Shown here one piece after another: positions 45,756 through 54,809 of a stretch of 64,000 nucleotides of DNA. Under the pieces are notes generated by a model that saw only the letters and a list, made by a program, of their open reading frames with translations, was not told the DNA's origin and made no database searches. Each line of letters starts with the position of its first letter. Position 1 is the stretch's first letter. The stretch comes from Pseudomonas atagonensis (GTDB lineage Bacteria; Pseudomonadota; Gammaproteobacteria; Pseudomonadales; Pseudomonadaceae), in NCBI RefSeq assembly GCF_011369485.1, contig NZ_VXCA01000027.1, positions 62,001 to 126,000 of the forward strand, given 5' to 3'. Position numbers and translations under genes: made by a program.

Positions 45756-45810
45756 ACTCTTTCCTCTGCATGCCGGACGTTTGCCGCCCACCGCTGTACT
45801 GCTGAGCCAT

Positions 45811-45828
45811 AAGCAATTTGCAGACCAA
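45811..45828 (-). promoter_or_regulatory. Possible sigma54 promoter of the flgF operon
   Basis: The minus strand reads TTGGTCTGCAAATTGCTT: -24 GG and -12 GC are 10 bases apart and the -12 half TTGCT is perfect, but the -24 half (TGGTCTG) is only partly like TGGCACG. Position about 60 bases before flgF fits RpoN control. Confidence 0.55.
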
Positions 45829-45966
45829 CTTTTTTCTGACGGCTTGAGGCCCGGTAAACAAAGGACTTGGGGGATCGAGAGGGGAAAATTGAAATGTATC
45901 GAAGACGAAAAACCGGCGGTGTCATGCCGCTTGGCGGCAATCCCTATCTCGGGCTGGGCGAATAAC

Positions 45967-46000
45967 CCTGTGGCGAGGGGATAAATCCCCTCGCCACAGG
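45967..46000. repeat. Perfect 34-base inverted repeat
   Basis: Two 16-base arms (CCTGTGGCGAGGGGAT and its complement) around AA form a perfect palindrome 8 bases after the phhR stop. The same word, CTGTGGCGAGGGGAT, reappears in the larger element at 62508-62671. Likely a REP-type repeat acting as an mRNA 3' stem; the T-run of a true terminator is missing. Confidence 0.85.
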
Positions 46001-46008
46001 AGTTTTAC

Positions 46009-47571
46009 TTAGCTTTCGGGGTCTTTGCCGACTTCGTATTCACGCAGCTTGTTGGCAATGGTGGTATGGGAAACCCCAAGCCGCTTGCCCAACTGGCGGC
46101 TGCTCGGATGCTCGGAATACAGCCGCTCCAGCACCGCTTTCTCGAAGCGCCCGACAATCTCGTCCAGCCCGCCCTCCAGGGAAAAATCGCCAAGCGGCTG
46201 ACGCACGCCGTAGTCCGGCAAACGGATGTGCTCGGCCTTGACCGTGCCGCCGTCGCACAGCGAAACCGCCTGAAACAACACGTTCTCCAGTTGGCGCACA
46301 TTGCCTGGCCAGTGGTAATGACTGAGCCGGTCCATCGCCGCCGGCGCCAGTTTCGGCAGTGCGCAACCGATCTGCCGACTGGCCTGATCGAGGAAGTGCT
46401 CCACCAGCGGCGTCAACCCGTCGAGGCATTCGCGCAGCGGTGGAATGTGCAGCGAAAGCACATTCAAACGGTGATACAAATCCTGACGAAACTCCCCGCG
46501 TGCGCACAATTCGGACAGATCGACCTGGGTCGCGCAGATCACCCGCACGTCGAGATAAACCTCCTCGTCACTGCCGACCCGACGAAAGCAACCGTCCTGC
46601 AGAAAACGCAGCAATTTCACCTGCAAACGCGGACTCATTTCGCCGACGCCATCGAGAAACAACGTGCCGCCCGCCGTCAATTCCAGCAGCCCGAGCTTGC
46701 CTTCGGCCCGTGCACCTTCGAACGCTCCCGGGCCGTAGCCAAACAGTTCGGTTTCGGCCATCGACTCTGGCAGCCCCGCGCAATTAAGCGCCATCAGCGG
46801 CGACTGCCCACGCGGGCTGGCGAGGTGGCAGGCCCGGGCGAGCAATTCCTTGCCGGTGCCGGTTTCGCCTTCGATCAACAGCGGCGCATCAAGCGGCGCC
46901 ATGCGCCGCGCTTCGCGCACCACGGCCGCCATCACTTTCGAGCTCTGGAAGATGCTGTCGAAGCCCCGCAATTCCTGTTTGCGCACGTTATAGATGCGTT
47001 CGCCGACGCGGTCGGCGCGATGCAATGTCAGTACAGCACCGGCCATGGCTTCGCTGTCGTCATGCTCCGATTGCAGCGGCGCGATGTCAGCCAGAAAGAT
47101 GTCGCCCTTGACCTTGACGCGCATGCCGTTGATTCGCGATTTGTTGGCGCGCACCAGTTCCGGCAAATCGAAATCCTCGGCATAACGCGACAGCGGAATC
47201 CCCGGCACTTCATCGACCCGCACGCCGAGCAATTGCGCCGCCGCACGGTTGGCCGCAACGATCGAGCCGCCCATGTCGATCGACAGCACCGGAAACTCCA
47301 GGGCACCGAGCAGAGCATTCAGCTCCATATGCCGGCGCTCGCTGGGCATCAGTCCTACGCGCTTGACGCCGAATACCCCGGCAATCGCCTCGAATTTCGG
47401 GCGAAGGGCCTGGAACTGGATGTTGATCAGGTTCGGGCAATGCAGATAAATCGCGTTGCCATGCTCGCCACCGACCTCGCCGCGCGCGACGTTGATCCCG
47501 TACTCCACCAACAGATTGAGGATGTCGCGCAGGATGCCGATGCGGTTCTGGCAATGGACTTTGATACGCAT
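46009..47571 (-). CDS. phhR: PhhR, TyrR-family regulator of aromatic amino acid genes
   Basis: From ATG 47571 (MRIKVHCQNRIGILRDIL) the product has 520 residues. An N-terminal ACT domain (about 1-70) binds aromatic amino acids, a PAS domain spans about 80-190, the AAA+ domain carries Walker A GETGTGKE, and a TyrR-type HTH (SSRQLGKRLGVSHTTIANKL) ends the protein. The sigma54-contact loop is GAFEGA instead of GAFTGA, as expected for TyrR-like proteins that work with sigma70. PhhR activates phhABC and other aromatic amino acid genes. It is divergent from phhA, with 383 bases between. Confidence 0.93.
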   Translation of the reverse strand: MRIKVHCQNRIGILRDILNLLVEYGINVARGEVGGEHGNAIYLHCPNLINIQFQALRPKFEAIAGVFGVKRVGLMPSERRHMELNALLGALEFPVLSIDMGGSIVAANRAAAQLLGVRVDEVPGIPLSRYAEDFDLPELVRANKSRINGMRVKVKGDIFLADIAPLQSEHDDSEAMAGAVLTLHRADRVGERIYNVRKQELRGFDSIFQSSKVMAAVVREARRMAPLDAPLLIEGETGTGKELLARACHLASPRGQSPLMALNCAGLPESMAETELFGYGPGAFEGARAEGKLGLLELTAGGTLFLDGVGEMSPRLQVKLLRFLQDGCFRRVGSDEEVYLDVRVICATQVDLSELCARGEFRQDLYHRLNVLSLHIPPLRECLDGLTPLVEHFLDQASRQIGCALPKLAPAAMDRLSHYHWPGNVRQLENVLFQAVSLCDGGTVKAEHIRLPDYGVRQPLGDFSLEGGLDEIVGRFEKAVLERLYSEHPSSRQLGKRLGVSHTTIANKLREYEVGKDPES

Positions 47572-47607
47572 ATAAAAGGCCCGAAAGGGTGGAATTGAAC
47601 ACAACTC

Positions 47608-47700
47608 CTGTAGGAGCGGACTTGCTCGCGAAAGGGTAGTGTCAGTCGACAAACTTTTAACTGAAACACCGCTTTCGCGAGCACGCCCGCTCCCACAGGG
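47608..47700. repeat. REPIN between phhR and phhA
   Basis: Inverted arms CTGTAGGAGCGGACTTGCTC-type and GAGCACGCCCGCTCCCACAG flank a spacer. It occupies part of the 383-base gap between phhR and phhA. Confidence 0.82.
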
Positions 47701-47815
47701 ACTCACTTCGACCTGAAATTTCTGCAGGGGCGCAAAGATAGTCGTCAAGATTATGTGACACCTATCCGCTATTTCAAACCCGAAAATCTCCGCAATCGCG
47801 AACCCGAAGCCATTC

Positions 47816-47833
47816 CGTAACGAATACTTTACG
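47816..47833. promoter_or_regulatory. Candidate PhhR (TyrR-type) operator upstream of phhA
   Basis: The sequence CGTAACGAATACTTTACG fits the TyrR box TGTAAA-N6-TTTACA at 9 of 12 positions, with complementary 5-base cores (CGTAA/TTACG). It lies about 125 bases before phhA, suitable for PhhR activation. No sigma54 promoter (GG-N10-GC in context) was seen before phhA. Confidence 0.6.
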
Positions 47834-47954
47834 AATCTTCGAGATTTTTCCTACACGGAATGCGCACAAGAGGCTGCACAGCGCCCTGCTCTGCGGTAAA
47901 TCTGACTCCATCGCTGGACATAACAAGAACGAATTCCCCTAGCAGGAGAGCAGT

Positions 47955-48746
47955 ATGAAGCAGACGCAATACGTGGCTCGCGAGCCCGATGCGCAAGGTT
48001 TTATCGACTACCCCGCCGAAGAACATGCGGTGTGGAACACGCTGATCACTCGCCAACTGAAAGTGATCGAAGGGCGTGCCTGCCAGGAGTACCTGGACGG
48101 TATCGAAAAACTCGGTCTGCCCCACGACCGCATTCCGCAACTCGGCGAGATCAACAAGGTGCTCGGTGAGACCACCGGGTGGCAGGTCGCCCGCGTCCCG
48201 GCGCTGATCCCCTTCCAGACCTTTTTCGAACTGCTGGCCAGCAAGCAGTTTCCGGTGGCCACGTTTATTCGTACCCGTGAAGAACTGGACTACCTGCAAG
48301 AGCCAGACATTTTCCACGAGATCTTTGGTCACTGCCCTTTGCTGACCAACCCGTGGTTCGCTGAATTCACCCACACCTACGGCAAGCTCGGCCTGCAGGC
48401 GACCAAGGAAGAACGCGTGTACCTGGCGCGCCTGTACTGGATGACCATCGAGTTCGGTCTGGTCGACACCCCGCAAGGCAAACGCATTTACGGCGGCGGC
48501 ATTCTGTCTTCGCCGAAAGAAACCGTTTACTCGCTGTCGGACGAGCCCGAGCATCAGGTCTTCGACCCGCTGGAAGCCATGCGCACGCCGTACCGCATCG
48601 ACATTCTGCAACCGCTGTATTTTGTCCTGCCCAACCTCAAGCGCCTGTTCGACGTGGCCCATGAAGACATCATGGCCATGGTCAGACAAGGCATGCAGCT
48701 GGGTCTGCACGCGCCAAAATTTCCGCCAAAACCCAAAGCGGCGTGA
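47955..48746 (+). CDS. phhA: Phenylalanine 4-monooxygenase
   Basis: The protein has 263 residues. The mononuclear iron ligands His121 and His126 (HEIFGHCP) and Glu166 (TIEFGLV) are all present. It hydroxylates phenylalanine to tyrosine with tetrahydropterin and oxygen in the cytosol. A GGAGAG ribosome site precedes the start. phhB, which recycles the pterin, is 119 bases downstream. Confidence 0.97.
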   Translation: MKQTQYVAREPDAQGFIDYPAEEHAVWNTLITRQLKVIEGRACQEYLDGIEKLGLPHDRIPQLGEINKVLGETTGWQVARVPALIPFQTFFELLASKQFPVATFIRTREELDYLQEPDIFHEIFGHCPLLTNPWFAEFTHTYGKLGLQATKEERVYLARLYWMTIEFGLVDTPQGKRIYGGGILSSPKETVYSLSDEPEHQVFDPLEAMRTPYRIDILQPLYFVLPNLKRLFDVAHEDIMAMVRQGMQLGLHAPKFPPKPKAA

Positions 48747-48865
48747 ACCGCAGCTTTTGCTGACACGTGAGCCTGTCAGTGAGCGCCACTTTGGTTTAGC
48801 GTGGCGGCATTGACGACCGTTAAAACTTCTATAAAAAAAACACACCCGATTTCAGGAAACACACC

Positions 48866-49222
48866 ATGTCCACTTTGAACCAAGCCCATTGCGAAGCGTG
48901 CCGTGCCGATGCCCCTCAGGTCAGCGATGAAGAACTGCCGATCCTGATCAAGCAGATCCCTGACTGGAACATCGAAGTGCGTGACAGCATCATGCAGCTG
49001 GAAAAAGTCTTCCTGTTCAAGAACTTCAAGCACGCGCTGGCCTTCACCAACGCCGTCGGCGAGATCTCCGAGGCCGAAGGTCATCACCCGGGCCTGCTCA
49101 CCGAGTGGGGCAAAGTCACCGTGACCTGGTGGAGCCACTCGATCAAAGGCCTGCACCGCAACGACTTCATCATGGCCGCGCGCACTGACGAAGTGGCCAA
49201 GACCGCAGAAGGACGCAAGTAA
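48866..49222 (+). CDS. phhB: Pterin-4a-carbinolamine dehydratase
   Basis: The protein has 118 residues with the DCoH signature: [19 protein letters not shown] and [14 protein letters not shown]. It dehydrates the 4a-hydroxy-tetrahydropterin made by PhhA. Its stop overlaps the phhC start (TAATG). Confidence 0.96.
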
Positions 49223-50415
49223 TGCACTTCGACGCCATCGGCCGGGTGCCCGGCGACCCGATCCTCGGTTTGATGGAGGCTTATGCGCAGGACGCTAACC
49301 CGCGCAAATTCGACCTCGGCGTTGGCGTCTACAAGGACGCCCAGGGTCTGACGCCGATTCCCGAGGCGGTGAAAATCGCCGAAGCGCGTCTGGTCGAAAG
49401 CCAGGACACCAAGACCTACATCGGTGGCCACGGCAATCCACTGTTCGGCAAGGTCATCAACGAGTTGGTGCTCGGCGCCGACTCGAAGCTGATCACCGAA
49501 CAACGTGCCGGCGCTACCCAAACGCCGGGCGGCACCGGCGCCCTGCGCCTGGCCGCTGATTTCATCGCACAATGCCTGCCGGGCAAAGGTGTGTGGTTGA
49601 GCAATCCGACCTGGCCGATCCACGAAACCATTTTCGCGGCGGCCGGGGTCAAGGTCAGTCATTACCCGTATGTGGGCAGCGACAACCGTCTCGACGTCGA
49701 TGCGATGCTCGCTGTGCTCAATGAAGTGCCGAAAGGCGATGTGGTGCTGCTGCATGCGTGCTGCCACAACCCGACCGGTTTTGACTTGAGTCACGACGAC
49801 TGGCAGCGCGTGCTCGATGTGGTGCGTCGCCGTGACTTGCTGCCGCTGATCGACTTTGCCTATCAGGGCTTTGGCGATGGGCTGGATCAGGACGCATGGT
49901 CGACCCGACTGTTCGCCGCTGAGGTGCCAGAGCTGCTCATCACCAGCTCCTGCTCGAAGAACTTCGGCCTGTACCGCGACCGCACCGGTGCCCTGATCGT
50001 CTGCGCGAAAACCGCTGACAAGCTCATCGACATCCGCAGCCAACTGGCCAACATCGCCCGCAACCTGTGGTCGACGCCACCGGATCACGGTGCGGCGGTT
50101 GTCGCGACCATCCTCGCCGACCCGGAGCTGAAGCGCCGCTGGGCCGATGAAGTGGAAACCATGCGCCTGCGCATCGCCCAGTTGCGCAGCGGTCTGGTGG
50201 AAGCGCTGGAGCCGCACGGTTTGCGCGAACGTTTTGCGCACATCGGCGTGCAACGCGGGATGTTCTCCTACACCGGTCTGTCGCCTGAGCAGGTGAAACA
50301 ACTGCGCGAGCATCACAGCGTGTACATGGTCAGCTCGGGCCGGGCCAACGTCGCCGGCATCGATGCCACGCGCCTGGATCTGCTGGCCGACGCCATCGCC
50401 AACGTCTGCAAGTAA
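49222..50415 (+). CDS. phhC: Aromatic amino acid aminotransferase
   Basis: The protein has 397 residues and is a class I PLP aminotransferase of the AspC/TyrB type. The PLP lysine sits in SSCSKNFGLYRDRTGAL, and HACCHNPTGFDLSHDDW and the C-terminal Arg in SGRANVAGI are conserved. As part of phhABC it transaminates tyrosine or phenylalanine to the keto acid for degradation. Overlap with phhB indicates coupling. Confidence 0.94.
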   Translation: MHFDAIGRVPGDPILGLMEAYAQDANPRKFDLGVGVYKDAQGLTPIPEAVKIAEARLVESQDTKTYIGGHGNPLFGKVINELVLGADSKLITEQRAGATQTPGGTGALRLAADFIAQCLPGKGVWLSNPTWPIHETIFAAAGVKVSHYPYVGSDNRLDVDAMLAVLNEVPKGDVVLLHACCHNPTGFDLSHDDWQRVLDVVRRRDLLPLIDFAYQGFGDGLDQDAWSTRLFAAEVPELLITSSCSKNFGLYRDRTGALIVCAKTADKLIDIRSQLANIARNLWSTPPDHGAAVVATILADPELKRRWADEVETMRLRIAQLRSGLVEALEPHGLRERFAHIGVQRGMFSYTGLSPEQVKQLREHHSVYMVSSGRANVAGIDATRLDLLADAIANVCK

Positions 50416-50594
50416 CAGCGCTCCCACATTTGCATCCTCGGTGATCTTTTGTTTTTGCCCTCCCCCTGCGGCCATCTGTCGCATTAATTTGAATTAAAAG
50501 TCTGATTGTCATTTTTCCTGCTGTATCCTGCGCAGGCTTTTTCAGAAGCGCGGATCTACCAGATCTATCAACAGACTTAGCGAGGAGCGCAACC

Positions 50595-50726
50595 ATGCAC
50601 GAGATTCCTAATCTCCCCTTCCCAAGCCTGCACGTACCTGAGCAGACGACCACGCAACAAGCCGGCGCGGCGCAGCCCGAGCCGAAAGAAGCCGTTGAGA
50701 GCCGTCCGGCCGACAGCGAAGAGTAA
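50595..50726 (+). CDS. 43-residue Pro/Glu-rich small protein
   Basis: ATG at 50595 has GAGGAGCGC upstream. The product begins MHEIPNLPFPSLHVPEQTTT and ends in an acidic tail (ESRPADSEE); it has no transmembrane segment or Cys. It is too short for most gene finders. The strong ribosome site and the hairpin after it (50744-50775) suggest it is expressed. No function recognised. Confidence 0.6.
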   Translation: MHEIPNLPFPSLHVPEQTTTQQAGAAQPEPKEAVESRPADSEE

Positions 50727-50743
50727 AACCCGCCGTACAGACC

Positions 50744-50775
50744 GTGTGGAAAGCGCTAACATGCGCTTTCCACAC
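50744..50775. other. Perfect 13-base stem-loop between two small genes
   Basis: GTGTGGAAAGCGC and GCGCTTTCCACAC flank a six-base loop (TAACAT). It lies 18 bases after the stop of the 43-residue gene and 22 bases before the next. There is no T-run, so it may be an mRNA stability or attenuation element, or the left and right half-sites of a regulator. Confidence 0.7.
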
Positions 50776-50797
50776 TGCCTGAAATCCCGAGCCCGCC

Positions 50798-50980
50798 ATG
50801 ACCGACGAATTCTCCGAAAGCCAAGCTGCCGTTTTGATCGGCGCCACCGAGAAAATGATCGAGATCTGGAACCGGCTCTCCCCCGAGAAACAGGCCGCCC
50901 TGCTCGCCCGTTTCGGCAGCGAGGAAAATGCCCTCGCCGCCCTGGTCACCACGCAACTGGTGGCGCCGGCCAAGTCTTGA
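50798..50980 (+). CDS. 60-residue small protein of unknown function
   Basis: The product begins MTDEFSESQAAVLIGATEKM and is predicted to be two amphipathic helices (GATEKMIEIWNRL, PEKQAALLARFG). It is acidic overall, with no signal or membrane segment. Upstream ribosome site is weak. Composition and codon use look like coding DNA of this genome. Function unknown. Confidence 0.62.
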   Translation: MTDEFSESQAAVLIGATEKMIEIWNRLSPEKQAALLARFGSEENALAALVTTQLVAPAKS

Positions 50981-51083
50981 TTCTGCCCTCCGGCAAATAG
51001 TTTTACTTTTCCCCGCCCCTGACACGTCCGCGCCGGTATCATAAGCAGCCTATCTAATCCTGCTTTCCTGTGGATCGTTGCCC

Positions 51084-52283
51084 ATGTCGTTCTCCAAGTC
51101 AGAGCCCCAGCGCCCCCTGGCAGTCACGCTGCAAGTCGTTTCCATCGTCCTGTTCACCTTCATCGGCTACCTGAACATCGGCATTCCGCTCGCGGTACTG
51201 CCGGGTTACGTCCACAGCGACCTCGGTTTCGGCGCAGTCATCGCCGGGCTGGTTATCAGCGTGCAATACCTCGCCACCCTCCTCAGCCGTCCGTACGCCG
51301 GCAAGATCATCGACAACAAGGGCAGCAAACTGGCAGTGATGTACGGCCTCGCCGGTTGCGGTTTGAGCGGTGTGTTCATGCTGATTTCGGCGTGGACGCC
51401 GAACTTGCCGATGCTCAGCCTGATCAGTCTGTTGATCGGCCGACTGGTGCTGGGCAGCGCGGAAAGCCTGGTCGGTTCCGGATCGATCGGCTGGGGCATC
51501 GGCCGCGTCGGTGCGGCCAACACCGCCAAAGTGATCTCGTGGAACGGCATCGCCAGTTACGGCGCACTGGCGGTCGGCGCGCCTTTTGGCGTGTGGCTGG
51601 TCGGCCGGTTGGGTTTGTGGAGCATGGGCGTCAGCATCATCTTGCTGGCGATGCTCGGTCTGGCACTGGCGTGGCCGAAAACCGCAGCGCCGATTGTCGC
51701 CGGAGAGCGACTGCCATTCATGCACGTCCTCGGGCGAGTCTTCCCGCACGGTTGCGGACTGGCGCTGGGCTCGATCGGCTTCGGCACTATCGCGACCTTC
51801 ATCACCCTGTATTACGCCACTCAACACTGGGACAACGCCGTGCTGTGCCTGAGCCTGTTCGGCGCCAGCTTCATCGGTGCGCGGCTGTTGTTCGGCAACC
51901 TGATCAACCGCCTCGGCGGCTTCCGCGTGGCGATTGCCTGCCTGTCAGTGGAGACGCTGGGCTTGTTGCTGCTGTGGCTGGCGCCCGACGCACACTGGGC
52001 GCTCGCCGGTGCGGCACTCAGTGGTTTTGGTTTTTCGCTGGTGTTCCCGGCGCTGGGCGTAGAGGCGGTTAACCTCGTGCCAGCCTCCAGCCGTGGCGCG
52101 GCGGTTGGCGCCTATTCGCTGTTCATTGACTTGTCGCTGGGGATTACCGGGCCATTGGCCGGAGCGATTGCGGCGGGATTCGGTTTTGCTTCGATCTTCC
52201 TGTTCGCTGCGCTGGCATCACTGAGCGGACTGGCCCTGAGCGTCTATCTGTACAAGCACACGGCCAAGTACCGCGAAGACTAG
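51084..52283 (+). CDS. MFS transporter (YhhS/arabinose-efflux-like)
   Basis: I use ATG 51084 (MSFSKSEPQRPL, 399 residues). Twelve hydrophobic segments can be counted; loop 2-3 has the MFS motif RPYAGKIIDNKGSKLAV. It resembles YhhS-type drug:H+ antiporters. Substrate unknown. Its end overlaps the end of arfB (opposite strand) by 4 bases. Confidence 0.86.
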   Translation: MSFSKSEPQRPLAVTLQVVSIVLFTFIGYLNIGIPLAVLPGYVHSDLGFGAVIAGLVISVQYLATLLSRPYAGKIIDNKGSKLAVMYGLAGCGLSGVFMLISAWTPNLPMLSLISLLIGRLVLGSAESLVGSGSIGWGIGRVGAANTAKVISWNGIASYGALAVGAPFGVWLVGRLGLWSMGVSIILLAMLGLALAWPKTAAPIVAGERLPFMHVLGRVFPHGCGLALGSIGFGTIATFITLYYATQHWDNAVLCLSLFGASFIGARLLFGNLINRLGGFRVAIACLSVETLGLLLLWLAPDAHWALAGAALSGFGFSLVFPALGVEAVNLVPASSRGAAVGAYSLFIDLSLGITGPLAGAIAAGFGFASIFLFAALASLSGLALSVYLYKHTAKYRED

Positions 52284-52693
52284 AAGTCCACCTTGCCACG
52301 CCCGGCCTTGATGCTGCCGCGCTTGGTCTTCGATTCGAGCCGGCGCTTCTTTGAACCGAGGGTCGGTTTGGTCGGGCGCCGTTTCTTTTCGACTTTGGTG
52401 GCGCTGAGGATCAACTCGACCAGACGCTCCAGGGCATCGGCGCGATTGGCTTCCTGCGTGCGGTACTGCTGAGCCTTGATGATCAGCACGCCCTCACTGG
52501 TAATGCGACTGTCACGCAGCGCCAGCAACCGTTCCTTGTAGAACTCGGGCAACGACGAAGCCGCAATGTCGAAGCGCAGGTGCACGGCACTGGAGACCTT
52601 GTTGACGTTCTGCCCGCCGGCGCCTTGCGCGCGGATGGCCGTCAGTTCGATCTCGGCATCCGGCAGATGCACATTGTTGGAAATCACCAGCAT
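52280..52693 (-). CDS. arfB: ArfB, alternative ribosome-rescue hydrolase
   Basis: The protein has 137 residues. The peptidyl-tRNA hydrolase motif GGQ is at 26-28 (RAQGAGGQNVNKVSSAV), and the C-terminal tail is basic (KKRRPTKPTLGSKKRR), which enters the empty mRNA channel of stalled ribosomes. Length equals E. coli ArfB (YaeJ). It is convergent with the MFS gene. Confidence 0.95.
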   Translation of the reverse strand: MLVISNNVHLPDAEIELTAIRAQGAGGQNVNKVSSAVHLRFDIAASSLPEFYKERLLALRDSRITSEGVLIIKAQQYRTQEANRADALERLVELILSATKVEKKRRPTKPTLGSKKRRLESKTKRGSIKAGRGKVDF

Positions 52694-52737
52694 GGAAAAG
52701 CGTCCGTATTCAGAACGCGCAGGATACCGCGAATCGA

Positions 52738-52764
52738 CAAAAAACCCGGCACTTGGCCGGGTTT
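52738..52764 (-). terminator. Terminator of aroP
   Basis: On the minus strand the stem AACCCGGC / GCCGGGTT is followed by a T-run (TTTTTTGTC). It lies about 20 bases after the aroP stop. Confidence 0.85.
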
Positions 52765-52783
52765 GTTGTTTTTGCTTGCGGTA

Positions 52784-54196
52784 TTACTTCGCGGTCGCCG
52801 GCACTGCAGGCTGCGCGCTGCGCTTGTTCTTGATCACGTAGCAAACCCACATGAACACGACCCACACCGGAATCGCGTACACCGAGATCTGGATGCCAGG
52901 GATCAGCAGCATCACGCCGAGAATGAATGCGACGAAGGCCAGGCAGATGTAGTTGCCGTATGGATACCACAGAGCCTTGAACAGCGGCGTCTGTCTGGTC
53001 TTGTTCATGTGCTGACGGAACTTGAAGTGCGAGAAGCTGATCATCGCCCAGTTGATCACCAGCGTCGCCACAACCAGCGACATCAGCAGTTCCAGCGCGT
53101 GCTGCGGGATCAGGTAGTTGAGCAGCACGGCCACCAGCGTTACCGCTGCGGACGCGAGGATCGAACGAACCGGCACGCCGCGCTTGTCGATCTTCGCCAG
53201 ACCTTTCGGCGCATCGCCCTGCTCGGCCATACCCAGCAGCATGCGGCTGTTGCAGTAGGTGCCGCTGTTGTAAACCGACAGCGCTGCCGTCAGAACCACG
53301 AAGTTGAGGATGTGCGCGGCGGTGCTGCTGCCGAGCATCGAGAACACTTGCACGAACGGGCTGCCGCTGTAGGAGTCGCCGGACGCATTGAGGGTTTCCA
53401 GCAGGCTGTCCCAAGGGGTCAGCGACAGCAGGATCACCAAGGCGCCGATGTAGAAAATCAGGATCCGGTAGATCACCTGATTGATCGCTTTCGGGATCAC
53501 GGTTTTCGGCTTGTCGGCTTCGGCTGCGGTGAAACCGAGCATTTCCAGACCGCCGAAGGAGAACATGATGATCGCCATGGCCATCACCAGGCCGCTGACG
53601 CCGTTGGGGAAGAAGCCGCCGTGGGACCACAGATTGCTGACCGAGGCTTGCGGGCCGCCGTGGCCGCTGACCAGCAGATAGCTGCCCAAGGCAATCATGC
53701 CGACAATTGCCACAACCTTGATGATCGCGAACCAGAATTCGGCTTCACCGAAGACTTTGACGTTGGCCAGGTTGATCGCGTTGATCAGCACGAAGAACGC
53801 GGCAGCGGTGACCCAGCTCGGGATCTCCGGCGCCCAGTAGTGAATGTATTTGCCGACCGCAGTCAGCTCGGACATGCCGACCAGGATGTACAGGATCCAG
53901 CAGTTCCAGCCCGACAGGAAACCGGCGAAGCCGCCCCAGTACTTGTGCGCGAAATGGCTGAAGGAACCGGCCACCGGCTCTTCGACGATCATCTCGCCGA
54001 GTTGGCGCATGATCATGAAGGCGATGAAGCCGCAGATGGCATAGCCGAGGATCATCGACGGGCCGGCGGATTTCAGTACCCCGGCCGAGCCGAGGAACAA
54101 TCCGGTACCGATCGCGCCACCGAGGGCGATCAGTTGAATGTGGCGATTTTTCAGGCCGCGTTTCAGCTCGCCTGATTGCGAGGGTTGTCCACTCAT
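52784..54196 (-). CDS. aroP: AroP-type aromatic amino acid permease
   Basis: From ATG 54196 (MSGQPSQSGELKRGL) the product has 470 residues and 12 predicted transmembrane helices of the APC superfamily. The first helix has RGLKNRHIQLIALGGAIGTG and the following regions (RQLGEMIVEEPVAGSFSHFA, FSFGGLEMLGFTAAEADKP) match E. coli AroP closely, so phenylalanine, tyrosine and tryptophan are likely substrates. It lies in the same area as phhABC. A TTG start 6 codons upstream is possible. Confidence 0.88.
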   Translation of the reverse strand: MSGQPSQSGELKRGLKNRHIQLIALGGAIGTGLFLGSAGVLKSAGPSMILGYAICGFIAFMIMRQLGEMIVEEPVAGSFSHFAHKYWGGFAGFLSGWNCWILYILVGMSELTAVGKYIHYWAPEIPSWVTAAAFFVLINAINLANVKVFGEAEFWFAIIKVVAIVGMIALGSYLLVSGHGGPQASVSNLWSHGGFFPNGVSGLVMAMAIIMFSFGGLEMLGFTAAEADKPKTVIPKAINQVIYRILIFYIGALVILLSLTPWDSLLETLNASGDSYSGSPFVQVFSMLGSSTAAHILNFVVLTAALSVYNSGTYCNSRMLLGMAEQGDAPKGLAKIDKRGVPVRSILASAAVTLVAVLLNYLIPQHALELLMSLVVATLVINWAMISFSHFKFRQHMNKTRQTPLFKALWYPYGNYICLAFVAFILGVMLLIPGIQISVYAIPVWVVFMWVCYVIKNKRSAQPAVPATAK

Positions 54197-54809
54197 GAAA
54201 AAGGTCTCACGCAAGGTTTGATGATGTTCAGTAGACGTTGCTGCAAGGTTGCGATTTCAGCCAACCCTGATCAAACCCCAGCGCAAGCACCAGGAATTCA
54301 GCTTTTTTACAACGGTCATGCGTCACCTGTTTGTTTTTATCTGTGACGAAATCGAACCCGACACGCTTGTGACGCGGCGGAGTGAACAAGGCGGATAGCC
54401 TTGAGATTTGCGCGATTACGCAGAGGGTCACAGTTAAAACGCGGCGCATTGTACACCGCTAACCCCCTGCTGCCAGACCCCGCTGGATCAGCGTGGCGGT
54501 TGCCGGGATTGCGTGTGTCCGCCTCGAGAAGCCCGGGCGGCTGCAAAAAATGAGTCAGGCCTTTGCAGGCCATCGGCGGGGTCGCTGGAAAAACCGACCC
54601 ACGGAGAGAAGTGGAGATCAGTCACGGCGTTCATTGCGCCTCCTTCTTGTTATGCACCTGCACGACAGGCATGGGGCGCATCTCACCCTTCAAACGCCTC
54701 TGAAACAAGCGCGCCAGAGCCTCCCAAGGCGCCCACGCCACGGGCGTTCGGCAGCTTTTCCTTACAGCGCTCACGTGCGGATTGATTCACTGGGTTTTAT
54801 CGGCTTTTT
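54197..54809. other. Long non-coding stretch upstream of aroP
   Basis: About 610 bases without a convincing gene on either strand: the open frames present are Arg-rich, without good ribosome sites. GC content is normal until about 54780. The aroP promoter must lie in the first part, but I cannot point to a clear -35/-10 pair. Confidence 0.6.

Noticed and set aside
47700..47954. Search for a sigma54 promoter before phhA
   Set aside because: No GG-N10-GC pair with supporting flanks was found, so no RpoN site is reported.
48747..48865. Weak hairpin between phhA and phhB (CTGACA/TGTCAG)
   Set aside because: Stem is short and there is no T-run; phhB most likely remains co-transcribed with phhA.
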